From: Acetobacteraceae bacterium
Lineage (GTDB): Bacteria; Pseudomonadota; Alphaproteobacteria; Acetobacterales; Acetobacteraceae
NCBI GenBank assembly: GCA_003133265.1
Contig: PKWQ01000291.1
Location: 1,331-18,258, forward strand
DNA length: 16,928 nt
Direction: 5' to 3'
Positions within the stretch are counted from its first letter, which is position 1. Each line of letters opens with the position of its first letter. Position numbers and translations under genes: made by a program. Below are positions 14,942-16,928 of the stretch, piece by piece. The notes beneath the pieces are model-generated. The model had not been told where the DNA came from and did no database searches. It saw nothing but the letters and a program-made list of their open reading frames with translations.

Positions 14942-16445
14942 TCAATATCCACTTTCCGGGCCCATGAATGACGAATGATAGACGGTGGTTTCACCGCTCA
15001 CCGGGTCGCGGAGATTGAAATCCACCGGCTGCGAGCCGGTCGTCAGCGACGCGGGGGCGGTGACCAGCACACGGAAGGTTGCCACATCGTCGACAGGCAC
15101 CGCCAGCGCCACCCGATCCTTGGGCCCGGAGGTATCCTCGGCCACCGCGATGCGGCCGCTCGGCAGGCCGGTGACAGTCAATTCGAAATCCGCCGCGTGC
15201 GCGGTCTTGTTGACGATCCGCACGGTATAGCCGTTGCGCACGCCCCCGTCGGCCAGCCGCACGAACAGCGGCGCCCGGTCCCGCTGCACCGACAGCCCGA
15301 TCGTCCGCCCGGTTCGCGAACGCCACACCCATCGCCACCATCGCGATCACCAGGGCGGACGCGTAAATGATGGTGCGCGGCCGCAGCAGCCGGATCGGCT
15401 CGTGCCGCCCGGCAGCCTTCGCCGCCTGACGCGCGAGCGTGTCCCAGGCGACCAGCCAGGGCGGCTGGCCAGTGCGCTCCATGACATGATTGCAGGCATC
15501 GACGCAGAGCCCGCAATTGATGCATTCCATCTGGATGCCGTCGCGGATGTCGATCCCGGTGGGACAGGCGGTGACGCAGGCGCCGCAATCCACGCAATCG
15601 CCCCGCCGCGACAGCGGTGCCAGTTCGGCATGGGCTTCGCGGCGGCCGCGCGCGCGCGGTTCCCCGCGCCATGCCTGATAGGTAACGGTGAAGCTCTGTT
15701 CGTCCAGCATCGCCGACTGGAAGCGCGGCCAGGGGCACATATAGGTGCATACCTGCTCGCGCGCCCAGCCAGCCAGCAGATAGGTCGTGGCGGTGAACAG
15801 CGCGGTGAAGACATAGACCTCGGTCGAGGCGGTTCCGGTCCAGAACTCCACCGTCACCGTCGGCGCGTCCACGTAGTACATGATCCACGCGCCGCCGGTC
15901 CAGAATGCGATGCCCAGCCATACCGCGTGCTTTGCCGCCTTGCGCCAAACGGCATCGAACGAAACCGGCTCGGCATCGCGGCGCATGCGTTCGTTGCGGT
16001 CGCCCTCGATCAGCCCCTCGACCCACATGAACAGATCAGTCCATACCGTCTGCGGACAGCTATAGCCGCACCAGATACGGCCAGCGAGGCTGGTGACCAG
16101 GAACAGGCCCACCGCGCCCATGATCAGCAGCCCGGTCAGGTAGTAGATGTCCTGCGGCCAGAGTTCGAGGCCGAATAACCAGAGTTCGAGGCCGAATAAA
16201 TAGAACCGCTCGTGCCACAGATCGAGCAGCACCGCCTGATCGGCCCGCCCGACGCCACGATCCCAGCGCAGCCAGGGCAGCAGATAGTAGACGCCAAGGC
16301 ACAGTATCAGGATCGCCCATTTCACCTGACGGAATGGACCATGCACCGCCTTCGGATACACCTGCACGCGGTTGGCATATAGATGTTGCCCGTCGGCCTC
16401 ATGCTGCAATTGCAGCTGCCGGTCGGTCTTGCTTATGCGTGCCAT
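14942..16445 (-). pseudogene. ccoG: ccoG (fixG/rdxA) cbb3 oxidase accessory iron-sulfur membrane protein, frameshifted
   Basis: CcoG is a multi-helix membrane ferredoxin-like protein implicated in copper reduction for cbb3 assembly. The N-terminal frame shows membrane segments and the Cys motifs WCGYSCPQTVWTDLF and CTYMCPWPRFQ. Two 4Fe-4S clusters follow at about residues 283-325 (CVDCGACVTACP, CINCGLCVDAC), then a last helix ending VAFANR. There the frame is lost: the conserved continuation IGLSVQRDRAPLFVRLADG is in another frame, reached by removing one base within about 15303-15312. Repaired, the gene is 501 codons. Without repair the original frame runs on as unrelated sequence to a stop at 14991, so the C-terminal periplasmic domain is lost. 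A 7-residue in-frame duplication lies at residues 83-96. ATG 16445 gives a normal CcoG start. Confidence 0.85.
16158..16199. repeat. 21-bp perfect tandem duplication inside ccoG
   Basis: Two identical 21-bp units lie head to tail at 16158-16178 and 16179-16199. Read on the minus strand they encode LFGLELW twice (CcoG residues 83-89 and 90-96), where family members have one copy before PQDIYYLTG. The phase is kept, so the repeat adds seven residues just before a membrane helix. Confidence 0.95.
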
Positions 16446-16480
16446 GTCAGCACCCCGCCATCTCCGCCAACCGCCCCCGC

Positions 16481-16928
16481 CTACTCGCCGCCACCGAACG
16501 AATGGACATAGAGCGCGACGCTCTTGACCGTCGCCTCGTCCAGCCGCGTGTTCCAGTTCGGCATCACGCCCATGCGCGGCAGCGTGACCTGCGACACGAT
16601 GCTGGCGCGATCGCCCGCGTTCAGGTGCACACGGCTCGCCAGTTTCGGGGCGCCGAGTTCACGGGTGCCCTGGCCGGCCTCGCCGTGACAGACGGCGCAG
16701 TTGTCGGCGAAGATCTGCTTGCCGGCCGAGACGTCCTTGCCGGCCTCGCCCTTGCCGAACAGCGTCGTCACATAGTCGGCGACCTGCTGGATCTGCTCCG
16801 GCTTCAGGATGCCGTCGGCGCCGAAATGCGGCATCTGGCCGTCGCGCGCCTCGGGTTGGCCGCTACGGATTCCGTAGGTGACGGTGCGCTGAATGTCCTC
16901 GATCTTGGGCGATTATGCGGGACCTGAC
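16481..16928 (-). pseudogene. ccoP: ccoP 3' part, cbb3 oxidase diheme cytochrome c subunit (partial, in-frame stop near window edge)
   Basis: The visible C-terminal part of CcoP contains the end of the first cytochrome c domain (IEDIQRTVTYGIRSG, then MPHFGADGIL with a likely axial Met) and the complete second domain: heme-binding CAVCH, GAPKLA, MGVMPNW with axial Met, and the tail YVHSFGGGE. In this frame a TAA lies at 16913-16915, right where family members continue into the first heme domain. Either the gene carries a premature stop or small frameshift, or the window's last bases are unreliable. Only 13 nt lie beyond, so this cannot be settled. ccoN/O/Q and the rest of ccoP should lie to the right. 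The gap to ccoG is 35 nt, normal for ccoP-ccoG. The family call is firm; the broken state is tentative. Confidence 0.75.

Overview
The window is GC-rich (roughly two-thirds G+C by eye) bacterial chromosome with closely packed genes, several NTGA stop/start overlaps and GTG/TTG starts. The gene families (GumB/GumC-type polysaccharide export, form II CoxL-like molybdenum hydroxylase, NodT-type outer membrane lipoprotein, cbb3 oxidase assembly genes) suggest an alphaproteobacterium, perhaps Acetobacteraceae/Rhodospirillales. That placement is inference. No rRNA, tRNA, CRISPR array, insertion sequence or convincing intrinsic terminator was seen.

Left part (1-4481): a divergent polysaccharide export locus. 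On the minus strand is a Wzc/GumC-like chain-length determinant/tyrosine kinase, cut by the window edge. After an AT-rich divergent intergenic region with a perfect inverted repeat, the plus strand carries a GumB/Wza-like export lipoprotein, a MepA-like murein endopeptidase and an MFS transporter. Each of these overlaps the next by 4 nt, so they are probably translationally coupled. The endopeptidase appears to start at a CTG that forms a CTGA overlap with the upstream stop.

Middle (4641-13298): a stand-alone form II CoxL-like molybdenum hydroxylase without its FAD and iron-sulfur subunits; a serine acetyltransferase (cysE); a convergent NodT-family outer membrane efflux lipoprotein whose stop lies 1 nt from the cysE stop; then a divergent plus-strand set of amidase-signature hydrolase, M20 metallopeptidase and CBS-CBS-BON protein.

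Right part (13326-16928, minus strand): the cbb3 cytochrome c oxidase assembly cluster, transcribed ccoP-ccoG-ccoH-ccoI-ccoS. Only ccoS looks intact. ccoG carries a 21-bp in-frame tandem duplication and a +1 frameshift. The start of ccoH is fused in frame to the middle of ccoI. ccoI also lacks a large internal block and has a +1 shift in a five-C run just after its GDGLND motif. The ccoP fragment has an in-frame stop near the window edge. This looks like a decaying oxidase-maturation locus, or a badly assembled/sequenced contig end. Telling these apart is the most useful follow-up. I did not find a clearly new biological system.
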